From positions 1 to 12,038 of the forward strand of contig JAICXI010000013.1 of assembly GCA_025980505.1 (NCBI GenBank): 12,038 bases of DNA, given 5' to 3'. The position numbers and the translations under genes are program-made. This document shows, piece after piece, positions 1 to 6,181 of the stretch. The DNA is from a bacterium (lineage in GTDB: Bacteria > Oederibacteriota > Muellerivitia > Muellerivitales > Muellerivitaceae). Each line of letters opens with the position of its first letter. Position 1 is the stretch's first letter. The notes under the pieces were generated by a model. It saw only the letters and a list, made by a program, of their open reading frames with translations, had not been told where the DNA came from and made no database searches.

Positions 1-258
1 CACGTGATCCTCACCTCGCTGGACGTCATCCACAACTTTTTCCTTCCGGAAGTGCGGTTCAAGCAGGACGTCATGTCGGGACGGGAAATCAACGCCTGGT
101 TCGACACCAACCGGACCGGCACTTACCACATCGTTTGTGACGAGTTGTGCGGGTTCGGGCATACCCGCATGACGGGCGTACTGCAGGTGGACGACGAAAA
201 GGCTTTCGAGGACTGGAAGGACCAGGTTTACAAGGAACAACACACCGAAGCCCGGTAG
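1..258 (+). CDS. coxB: Cytochrome c oxidase subunit II, C-terminal CuA domain (partial, 5' end outside window)
   Basis: This is the end of the subunit that accepts electrons from cytochrome c through the binuclear CuA centre, in the periplasmic domain of an aa3-type oxidase. The frame is open to the window edge, so the two N-terminal membrane helices lie upstream. Of the 85 visible residues, H11 sits in the SLDVIHNFFLP motif, and C46, E48, C50, H54 and M57 form the CxExCGxxHxxM motif, so every CuA ligand is present. The protein stops about 28 residues after the last ligand. There is therefore no fused cytochrome c domain, which argues against a caa3-type enzyme. It is the first visible gene of the oxidase operon, followed 73 bases later by the preferred start of subunit I. 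The K-channel entrance glutamate of subunit II is not visible here. Confidence 0.95.
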   Translation, partial: HVILTSLDVIHNFFLPEVRFKQDVMSGREINAWFDTNRTGTYHIVCDELCGFGHTRMTGVLQVDDEKAFEDWKDQVYKEQHTEAR

Positions 259-277
259 GGCGCAAAAGTGAACGGCG

Positions 278-306
278 CCGGGCCGGGTTTCCGCCCGCGG
301 CCGGCC
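278..306 (+). repeat. GC-rich hairpin between coxB and coxA
   Basis: GGCCGGG (281-287) can pair with CCC and GGCC (294-296 and 299-302), with a TTTCCG loop and a two-base bulge. No T-run follows it, so it is not a convincing terminator. It could be an intercistronic RNA structure that adjusts the relative expression of subunits II and I, or simply a by-product of high GC. Confidence is low. Confidence 0.25.
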
Positions 307-331
307 GATGATTCTCAAGGAGCGAATGGAA

Positions 332-1996
332 ATGGAACAAGGGCACTCTCAGGGCTTCTGGTCGAAGTACGTTTTCTCGACCGACCACAAGATGATCGGG
401 AAACAGTTCCTCCTGCTTTCCATCGCCATGGCCCTGTTCGGCGGTTACACGGCTTACTTGATCCGCTGGGAAGTGGCCTATCCCAACACGCCGGCGCCCT
501 TCTTTGGGCTGGTCACGCCGGATAAATATAATTCCATCATCACCTTGCACGGCACCATCATGCTTTTCTTCGTGGGCATGCCCCTGCTGGCGGCCTTCCC
601 CTCCAACTTCCTCATCCCCCTCATGGTGGGAGCCCGGGACATGGCCTTTCCGCGCCTCAACATGGCTTCCTTCTGGCTCACCTTTTCCGGCGCCCTCCTT
701 CTCGCCGCCTCCCTCTTCGTTCCCGGCGGCCCGGCCGCGGGAGGCTGGACCGGCTACGCGCCCCTGTCCGCCAGCTCGGATTTCACCGGCGTCAAGTGGG
801 GCGTGGTCTTGTGGCTGCTTTCCCTGGCCCTGGCTTTCATCTCCTCTTCGCTGGGCGGCCTGAACTACCTGGTCACGGTGGTCACCCACCGCGCGCAAGG
901 CATGACTTACGACCGGCTGCCCATGACGGTGTGGATGCTTTTGGCCTCGGCCGTGACTTTCTTCCTGGCCGTGGGCCCGCTGATCGCCGCGGTCTTCATG
1001 TTGCTGATGGACAACCTGCTGCAAACGGGTTTTTTCCTTCCGGCCAAGGGCGGCGAACCCATGCTGTGGGAGCACCTCTTCTGGTTTTTCGGGCACCCGG
1101 AAGTTTACGTGCTTTTCTTCCCCACGCTGGGCATGAGCCTGGACATCCTGGCGGTCTTTACGCGCAAGCCGGTCTTCGGTTACAAGCTGATCCTGGGTTC
1201 CACCGGCGTGGCCGTGGCCCTCAGTTTCGTCGTATGGGCCCACCACATGTTCCAATCGGGGCTGAACCCCGCCCTGGCCACCCCCTTTTCCATCACCACA
1301 ATCGTCATCTCCGTGCCCTTCGCCCTCATCATTTTTTCCATGTATGCCATGCTGCGGCACAGCGCCATGAGGCTGGAGATGCCCCTCTTGTGGGTCCTGG
1401 GCTTCCTGGCGACCTTCCTGATCGGGGGCCTGACGGGCATTTTCCTCGGATCGGCCGCTGCCGACATTTACCTGCACGGCACTTATTTCGTGGTGGCGCA
1501 CTTCCATTACACATTATTCCCGTCGGTTTTTTTCGGCGGGTTCGCGGCGGTTTATTACTGGTTCCCCAAGATGTTCGGCCGCAAGTTGAATGAGACCTTG
1601 GGCCGGATCCACATCGCCCTCACTTTTCTTTGCTTCAACGCCACTTTCTGGCCCCTTTTCCGGGTGGGCGTGGGCGGCATGGTGCGCCGCATCGCGGACC
1701 CTTCCTTTTACCCCCAATACCAGGTTTTCGCGGGCTGGAACATTTTCGCCAGCATCGCGGCCTTTTCGCTCATCGCCACCCAGTCCCTTTTTCTTTGGAA
1801 CTTCGTCTTGAGCGCGCTGCATGGGCCCAAGGCCGACGCCAACCCCTACCGGGCCAATACCTTGGAGTGGTCGGCCGCTTCACCGCCGCCCCACGGCAAT
1901 TGGGGGGAAAAGCTGCCGGTGGTGACCTGCGGGCCCTATGAGTACAGCAAGCCCGGCGAAGCCGAGGATTGGAAACCCCAGGCGCAGAAGGCATAA
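332..1996 (+). CDS. coxA: Cytochrome c oxidase subunit I (haem-copper oxidase, A1-like), K-channel lysine apparently absent
   Basis: This is the catalytic subunit that reduces O2 to water and pumps protons, a 12-helix inner-membrane protein. Start codons at 308, 326 and 332 share a frame. AAGGAG at 317-322 lies 9 bases before 332 but only 3 before 326, so I chose 332 (554 aa, normal length). Haem a ligands are H73 and H392, the haem a3 ligand is H390, and CuB ligands are H255, H304 and H305, with the cross-link tyrosine Y259 in GHPEVY. The D-channel is intact: D103 in RDMAFPRLN, N92, N110 and E257. Two usually conserved positions differ. The VPTGIKIF motif reads VPFALIIF, so the K-channel lysine is I333 and its threonine F330. 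In the Mg/Mn site the usual HD pair is H382-G383. The propionate-binding arginine pair (GGMVRR) is kept. It is embedded in the coxB-coxA-coxC operon. Confidence 0.97.
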   Translation: MEQGHSQGFWSKYVFSTDHKMIGKQFLLLSIAMALFGGYTAYLIRWEVAYPNTPAPFFGLVTPDKYNSIITLHGTIMLFFVGMPLLAAFPSNFLIPLMVGARDMAFPRLNMASFWLTFSGALLLAASLFVPGGPAAGGWTGYAPLSASSDFTGVKWGVVLWLLSLALAFISSSLGGLNYLVTVVTHRAQGMTYDRLPMTVWMLLASAVTFFLAVGPLIAAVFMLLMDNLLQTGFFLPAKGGEPMLWEHLFWFFGHPEVYVLFFPTLGMSLDILAVFTRKPVFGYKLILGSTGVAVALSFVVWAHHMFQSGLNPALATPFSITTIVISVPFALIIFSMYAMLRHSAMRLEMPLLWVLGFLATFLIGGLTGIFLGSAAADIYLHGTYFVVAHFHYTLFPSVFFGGFAAVYYWFPKMFGRKLNETLGRIHIALTFLCFNATFWPLFRVGVGGMVRRIADPSFYPQYQVFAGWNIFASIAAFSLIATQSLFLWNFVLSALHGPKADANPYRANTLEWSAASPPPHGNWGEKLPVVTCGPYEYSKPGEAEDWKPQAQKA

Positions 1997-2062
1997 AGGA
2001 CGAAATCAACGGGTTTTATTGACGCTGTAACTTTGTGGTTGAAAAGATCCTGGGAGTGGGCA

Positions 2063-2653
2063 ATGGAAAAAAGCGCAGGCATGGAAACCGCCTATTCGGG
2101 CCCGGCGGGGCTGACGCCCGGCAGGCTGGGGATTTGGATACTCATCTCCTCCGAAATCATCCTCTTTGGGGGGCTTTTCGGTTCCTACATCCTTTTCCGA
2201 ATGGCCCATCCGGAGTGGGCGGAGGAATCCAGGCGTTTGAACCTCCTGGCCGGGACCTTCAATACCCTCATCCTTTTCTCCAGCAATTTTTTCATGATGA
2301 AGGCTTCAGCGGCCGCGGAGAAGGACCGGCTGGACGATTCCAAAAGGTACATGCTTTACACCATCGGCCTGGCCGTTGCCTTCCTGGGAGTGAAGGCTTT
2401 CGAGTACGCCACCGAATTCGGCCGCGGCGAAAACCCCGCCAGCGGCAATTTCTGGTCCTTTTATTTCCTGATGACGGGCATCCACGCCTTTCACATCCTG
2501 GGCGGAATCGCGGCCATCGGGCTGTTGTGCGCCAAGGCCTTGAGGGGAACCCTGGGGCCGGTCAAGGGCCGGGTGGCCTTGACCGGTTTGTACTGGTCGT
2601 TCGTGGAAATCGTGTGGATTTTCCTTTTTCCGCTACTTTACCTGATGGTTTGA
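2063..2653 (+). CDS. Cytochrome c oxidase subunit III, first copy (short, five-helix form)
   Basis: Subunit III stabilises the oxidase and supports proton uptake into the D-channel; it is an inner-membrane protein of the COX3 family. The 196 residues form about five membrane helices and lack the two extra N-terminal helices of long subunit III. Diagnostic features are SSEIILFGGLFGSY (29-42), the membrane glutamate E114 in KAFEYATEF, H141 and H144 in TGIHAFHILGG, and the final YWSFVEIVW motif, where the usual YWHFVD is changed but an acid is kept. ATG 2063 is preferred because GGGAG lies 6 bases upstream; a TTG at 2033 in the same frame has no such support, and ATG 2081 is a weaker alternative. 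A second subunit III gene lies three features downstream. It resembles CoxO-type proteins of CoxMNOP oxidases. Confidence 0.9.
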   Translation: MEKSAGMETAYSGPAGLTPGRLGIWILISSEIILFGGLFGSYILFRMAHPEWAEESRRLNLLAGTFNTLILFSSNFFMMKASAAAEKDRLDDSKRYMLYTIGLAVAFLGVKAFEYATEFGRGENPASGNFWSFYFLMTGIHAFHILGGIAAIGLLCAKALRGTLGPVKGRVALTGLYWSFVEIVWIFLFPLLYLMV

Positions 2654-2769
2654 AAGCGGGTTGACCGCGCCCCGCCGGTTGCGGGTTTGAAGGAAAAGGA
2701 ACGCCCGTTTTTAACCTTCGCCCGGGGCCGGCGGCCGACCGCAAAACGTCGTCTTGAAGGGAGATCAAA

Positions 2770-3063
2770 ATGAAACCCAATGTCGCTTCGGCGAAGCACG
2801 GCCTTGTTTTCGGAACGCTGGTGGTCCTGGCGTTTCTGATGGTGGGGGCCCGGTTCCTGCCGCTCCCCGGATACGCCGGCACGATCCTCCTTTTCGCCAT
2901 CGCCTTCGTAATGGCGGGACTGGTGGTGCTGCAATACATGGGTTTGAAATGGGAAGGCGCGATCGTCTACGCGGTCGTGGCCGGCCCGCTCGTTCTTTTC
3001 CTGATCCTGGTGCTGGTCCTCATCCCGGACGTTGCCCATTACCCTTTCCACCTGAGGTTTTGA
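2770..3063 (+). CDS. Cytochrome c oxidase subunit IV-like small membrane protein
   Basis: This is a 97-residue protein with three hydrophobic segments at about 9-29, 33-56 and 64-86 and short polar termini. That size and layout, and the position between two subunit III genes, match the prokaryotic cytochrome c oxidase subunit IV family, accessory proteins thought to assist assembly or CuB stability. No catalytic residues are expected. The start is well supported by AAGGGAG (2757-2763) 6 bases before the ATG. A 116-base gap separates it from the preceding gene, the longest inside the oxidase operon. The next gene starts one base after its stop, so translation is probably coupled. The family assignment rests on topology and context more than on residues. 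Confidence 0.8.
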   Translation: MKPNVASAKHGLVFGTLVVLAFLMVGARFLPLPGYAGTILLFAIAFVMAGLVVLQYMGLKWEGAIVYAVVAGPLVLFLILVLVLIPDVAHYPFHLRF

Positions 3064-3064
3064 A

Positions 3065-3673
3065 ATGATCGCCAAGCCCCTTTCCACTCCGGCCTTTCCG
3101 GCCGGGCCCGTCCCCTCCCCGGCAAGGGACCTGGAGCCGGCCAAGTTGGGAATCCTTCTTTTCATCGCCATTGAAATCATGTTTTTCGCGGGGCTCATCA
3201 GCGCCTTCCTGGTGTTCCGCTTGGGCCCGGCCCAGTGGCCGCCCGCCGGCCAGCCGAGGCTTCCCCTGGAAGTGACGGCCGTGAACACGCTGGTTTTACT
3301 ATTGAGCGGCTTTTCCGTCCAATGGTCCTGGAAATCCCTCCGGGCGGGGAAGACCACGGCCTTTTTAAGGGGGCTGGGTTTGACCTTCCTGCTGGGAGCG
3401 GCCTTCCTGGCGGTGCAGGGTGGGGAATGGATAAGGATGCTGCATTTCGGTTTGACGGCGCAATCCAACATTTTCGGAGGTTTTTTTTACGCCCTCGTCG
3501 GGCTTCACGGCCTTCACGCCACCGGAGGCCTTTTGGCCCTCCTGTGGGTGGGACGGAAAGCCCTGAAGGGCGGTTACAACGCCGGCAACAGCCTGGGAGT
3601 GGACCTTTGCCGGACCTACTGGTTTTTCGTAGTGGGCCTCTGGCCCCTGCTGTTCGTATTGGTTTATGGGTGA
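3065..3673 (+). CDS. Cytochrome c oxidase subunit III, second copy (short form, degenerate C-terminal motif)
   Basis: This is a second COX3-family subunit of 202 residues with an N-terminal Pro-rich tail and about five membrane helices. It has KLGILLFIAIEIMFFAGL (27-44), the core glutamate E121 in VQGGEW, and H148 and H151 in GLHGLHATGG. Its last helix reads TYWFFVVGLW, so both the histidine and the acid of the usual YWHFVD motif are missing, unlike the first copy, which keeps an acid. It starts one base after the subunit IV-like stop, with TGAGG 7 bases upstream. The pair of short subunit III proteins recalls CoxO and CoxP of alternative oxidases, which may both be present in one complex or substitute for each other. 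I infer membership of this complex from the operon. Confidence 0.9.
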   Translation: MIAKPLSTPAFPAGPVPSPARDLEPAKLGILLFIAIEIMFFAGLISAFLVFRLGPAQWPPAGQPRLPLEVTAVNTLVLLLSGFSVQWSWKSLRAGKTTAFLRGLGLTFLLGAAFLAVQGGEWIRMLHFGLTAQSNIFGGFFYALVGLHGLHATGGLLALLWVGRKALKGGYNAGNSLGVDLCRTYWFFVVGLWPLLFVLVYG

Positions 3674-3683
3674 GGAAAAAAAG

Positions 3684-3938
3684 ATGAATCTCAGGGACTC
3701 CAAGGCGCAAATCATCCAAACCGGGGGGGCCGTGAAGCCGTGGCTTCGCGCCGCCGCGGCGTTGCGTGTCTTTTCAGCTTCGGCGGCTTCCGCCTGTCCG
3801 CGGTGCGTGGACGCCACCCCCTATAAGACCGGTTTGTTCTGGGCCATCGCCTTGCTGCTCCCCCTGCCCTTTATCCTCGTCGGCGGGGTGGTGGCTTGGA
3901 TCATCCGCCACACCAAGCCCAAGTTGCGGCAACCATGA
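3684..3938 (+). CDS. Small single-helix membrane protein with a CPxC motif, cox operon-associated
   Basis: This is an 84-residue protein I cannot assign to a named family. Residues 20-37 are Ala/Ser-rich and could be a weak signal sequence; they lead into C38 and C41 (ACPRC), then a membrane helix at about 50-74, and a basic tail (RHTKPK). The likely topology puts the CxxC at the periplasmic face beside the membrane. Start ATG 3684 is preferred because GTGAGG lies 8 bases upstream; an earlier ATG at 3666 overlaps the previous gene. It begins 10 bases after the second subunit III and its stop overlaps the ATG of the glycosyltransferase gene. A role in copper or haem delivery, or in thiol chemistry during oxidase assembly, is possible from position and motif but is inference only. 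Confidence 0.65.
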   Translation: MNLRDSKAQIIQTGGAVKPWLRAAAALRVFSASAASACPRCVDATPYKTGLFWAIALLLPLPFILVGGVVAWIIRHTKPKLRQP

Positions 3939-5248
3939 CCGTCATGGAAAAGAATCCCATCCAAGACGGCTTTTTCCGCATGACGAGCCGGTTCACCCAG
4001 TTGTTCCCGGAAAGAGGCGCGAAAATATTGGACGCCCTCTTCCTTCCCCTGTTGAGCAATTCCATGGTGATCCGCCATTTCCACGGTCAAAACCAAAAAA
4101 AGCTAAGGTGCATCAAGTCGTTCGACCGCTTGCTGGTCATCTCCGACATCCATATCGGCGATTCGGTCCTGGCCCTGTCCGCTTTGTCGGCCGTGCGTGA
4201 TTTTTTCCCCGGCGCCCAGATCGATTATGTGGTCAAGAAATCCGTAGCCGGTTTTTTCCAGGGCCATCCGGACGTCTCGGGCGTGTGGCCCATCTTTACC
4301 GGAAGCCAGTTCCCCAACCAACGGGACCTCCTTGAAATCCAGGAACTGGCCGGGGAATACGATATGGTCTTCAATTTTTGCCCTTTCCTGGAGCCCCGGT
4401 TGTTCCCCGAACCGGGCAAGGTTTTCCACGCCTTGAGCCACGCCCCTATTTTTGCCCGCAACGAAAGGGAAGGGGCCATCCCCAACCATATCGCCTACCA
4501 GGTCCACCGGTTCATTTACGACCTGCTTTCGCCCCTCTTTCCCATCCGCCGGGGCCGGCCTTTCGAAGGACCCCGGGTCTACCTTTCGGCCGAATCCATC
4601 GAGGAAGCGGGGGCCTTTTTCATGGACCGTTCCGGGTGGGCGGGCGAGCCGGTCCTATTTCTTAATCCGGATACGGCGTCGCCTTTCACCCGGATCCCCC
4701 TGGCCTACCAAGCCGAGCTTTTGAACCGGTTGTTGGAAATGCCCTGCCGCATCCTGATCGGGGAAGGCCACACGGAGAAGGGAATCGGGGAAAAACTATT
4801 CTTTTCGGTGCCAATGCTCCTGCGGTCCAAGATCACCTTGGTGCCTTCCAGCATGCCGTTGGAAACCTATACGGCCCTCATCGATTGGAGCGACGTGTTC
4901 ATCTCGGGGGATACGGGCCCGCTCCACCTGGCCGCAGCCGCCAAAAGGGATAAAAGCGGCAAGACCCTCCTCCGCAACCGGACCTCGGTCTTTAGCGTCT
5001 TCGGCGCGACCCCTCCCAGGATTTCGGGTTACGCCGCCCGGCCGGGTTACCTGGATAGCGCACAGGACGCCCCCGCCTACGTCTACCAGTCGGGCAGTTC
5101 CTGCCGCAACGTCACCTGCATGCATAAAATGGCCAAGATGTGCGACGCGGCCGGCTGCTTCCAGTCCCTCGACTTGGGGCGCATCCTGTCCGATATCCGC
5201 CAACGGCTCCAGCAATTGGCTCCGCCCACGGAAAAGGCCGCGGTTTAA
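3935..5248 (+). CDS. Glycosyltransferase family 9 (heptosyltransferase-like) protein
   Basis: GT9 enzymes transfer heptose or related sugars from ADP-sugars to lipopolysaccharide core or other acceptors at the cytoplasmic face of the inner membrane. The 437-residue protein has a two-lobe layout. The N-lobe starts with LLVISDIHIGDSVLALSAL (66-84) and continues with the FFPGAQIDYVV strand. The C-lobe has the nucleotide-sugar motif SGDTGPLHLAAA (324-335) and FGATPP (356-361). A cysteine cluster (C390, C395, C403, C408) near the C-terminus matches the position of Cys-rich ends in WaaF-like proteins. There is no signal peptide. ATG 3935 overlaps the preceding stop (ATGA), suggesting coupling; ATG 3944 is an alternative. 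The acceptor is unknown, and its place in an oxidase operon is unexpected. Confidence 0.85.
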   Translation: MTVMEKNPIQDGFFRMTSRFTQLFPERGAKILDALFLPLLSNSMVIRHFHGQNQKKLRCIKSFDRLLVISDIHIGDSVLALSALSAVRDFFPGAQIDYVVKKSVAGFFQGHPDVSGVWPIFTGSQFPNQRDLLEIQELAGEYDMVFNFCPFLEPRLFPEPGKVFHALSHAPIFARNEREGAIPNHIAYQVHRFIYDLLSPLFPIRRGRPFEGPRVYLSAESIEEAGAFFMDRSGWAGEPVLFLNPDTASPFTRIPLAYQAELLNRLLEMPCRILIGEGHTEKGIGEKLFFSVPMLLRSKITLVPSSMPLETYTALIDWSDVFISGDTGPLHLAAAAKRDKSGKTLLRNRTSVFSVFGATPPRISGYAARPGYLDSAQDAPAYVYQSGSSCRNVTCMHKMAKMCDAAGCFQSLDLGRILSDIRQRLQQLAPPTEKAAV

Positions 5249-5265
5249 CCAGGGTTTGAAGAATC

Positions 5266-5282
5266 CGGAAAAAGGTTTTCCG
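5266..5282. repeat. Perfect 7-bp inverted repeat between glycosyltransferase and membrane protein genes
   Basis: CGGAAAA (5266-5272) and TTTTCCG (5276-5282) are separated by AGG. It could form a small hairpin at the operon's end, but no T-run follows, so it is not a clear intrinsic terminator. It could instead be a protein-binding palindrome upstream of the next gene. Confidence 0.3.
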
Positions 5283-5323
5283 ACCCGAAACTTTGCCGGG
5301 GGAATGACACCGGGAGGAAATCC

Positions 5324-6181
5324 TTGGAAAAAATCGGAAATAATTTCCGGGTTAAGGTCGCCTGCCGACTCTCCTATGGCCTGGTCTTCGGGGTGCTCCT
5401 GGCCAGCCTGTGCGGCTTGGCTCAACCCGATATTTACGCCAAAGAAACCCCGTCGTGGGCCGCCCAAGGACTGGGGCAAGACGCGGTGGATTTGTTCTTG
5501 GTGGGGCCACTCTTGTGGCTTTCCGCCAGGGGAGTTCGGAAGGGAAGGAAAGTCCACCTTTTCCTGTTGGCGGGAACCCTGGTTTATCTGGCCTATTCCT
5601 TCGTGCTTTACGCTTTTTGCGTGCACTTCAATCGGTTGTTTTTCCTTTATTGCGCGGCCCTGGGATTTTCGGTTTACGCTTTGATCCTTCTGGCGTCGGG
5701 CTTTTCATGGGAAAGAGCGGCGAAATGGTTTGACCAGGGTCGATCCATTGTATTTCCAGCGGTTTATTTTTTAACGACGGCCCTCTTGTTTTATTTACTC
5801 TGGTTCGCCGAAGACCTGCCGGCGGTCCTGAGGGGAACGGCTCCCCCCATCCTGGAGGTAGCCGGGCTTTGCACCAATCCGGTCCATGTCCTGGACTTGT
5901 CCCTGGTGCTCCCGGCGATGCTTATCGCATCGGTTCAACTTTTAAGGAGGAAGCCGTCCGGCTACCTTCTTTTTCCCGCCTTAATGGTTTTCTCCGTCGT
6001 CATGGCGGTGGCCATCACCGGCATGGCCCTGGTCCTGTGGCTCAAAGGGTTGGCCGGGGATGGGACGGTAGCCCTGGTTTTCGGCCTGATGGCTCTTTTG
6101 AATTCGGCGGTTTTGGCGTTCTTTTTTCGAGCCCTCAAAAAAACAAAATGTGAAGCCCCTTCCGGCGCTTTATTTCCCTGA
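5324..6181 (+). CDS. Uncharacterised eight-helix integral membrane protein
   Basis: I do not recognise a named family with a known function. The 285 residues contain about eight hydrophobic segments (near 18-34, 53-67, 78-99, 105-126, 142-161, 188-206, 213-237 and 247-269) and a short basic, polar C-tail. A conserved-looking stretch, TNPVHVLDLSLVLPAML (184-200), followed by RRKPSGYLLFP, resembles a loop seen in uncharacterised bacterial membrane proteins from memory only. The start is TTG, chosen because GGGAGG (5312-5317) lies 6 bases upstream and the hydrophobic N-terminus begins soon after. It follows the glycosyltransferase by 75 bases and could be the last gene of that operon or have its own promoter. 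Its last 12 bases overlap the 3' end of the convergent cyclase gene. Confidence 0.75.
   Translation: MEKIGNNFRVKVACRLSYGLVFGVLLASLCGLAQPDIYAKETPSWAAQGLGQDAVDLFLVGPLLWLSARGVRKGRKVHLFLLAGTLVYLAYSFVLYAFCVHFNRLFFLYCAALGFSVYALILLASGFSWERAAKWFDQGRSIVFPAVYFLTTALLFYLLWFAEDLPAVLRGTAPPILEVAGLCTNPVHVLDLSLVLPAMLIASVQLLRRKPSGYLLFPALMVFSVVMAVAITGMALVLWLKGLAGDGTVALVFGLMALLNSAVLAFFFRALKKTKCEAPSGALFP

Noticed and set aside
1..258. caa3-type oxidase with cytochrome c fused to subunit II
   Set aside because: The protein ends about 28 residues after the CuA methionine, and no CxxCH haem motif follows.
89..1507. Long - strand open frame of 472 codons opposite coxA
   Set aside because: Its translation is rich in Gly, Arg, His and Gln, with no recognisable domain, and it lies antisense to a gene with all metal ligands identified. 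It is a high-GC shadow.
2671..2688. CCCGC-GCGGG hairpin after the first subunit III gene as a terminator
   Set aside because: The stem is only five pairs and is followed by just three T residues, in the middle of an operon whose genes continue downstream.
6122..6143. TTTTTT/AAAAAAA segment near the end of the membrane protein gene as a bidirectional terminator
   Set aside because: It has no GC-rich stem, only a two-pair core, and it lies within a coding sequence.
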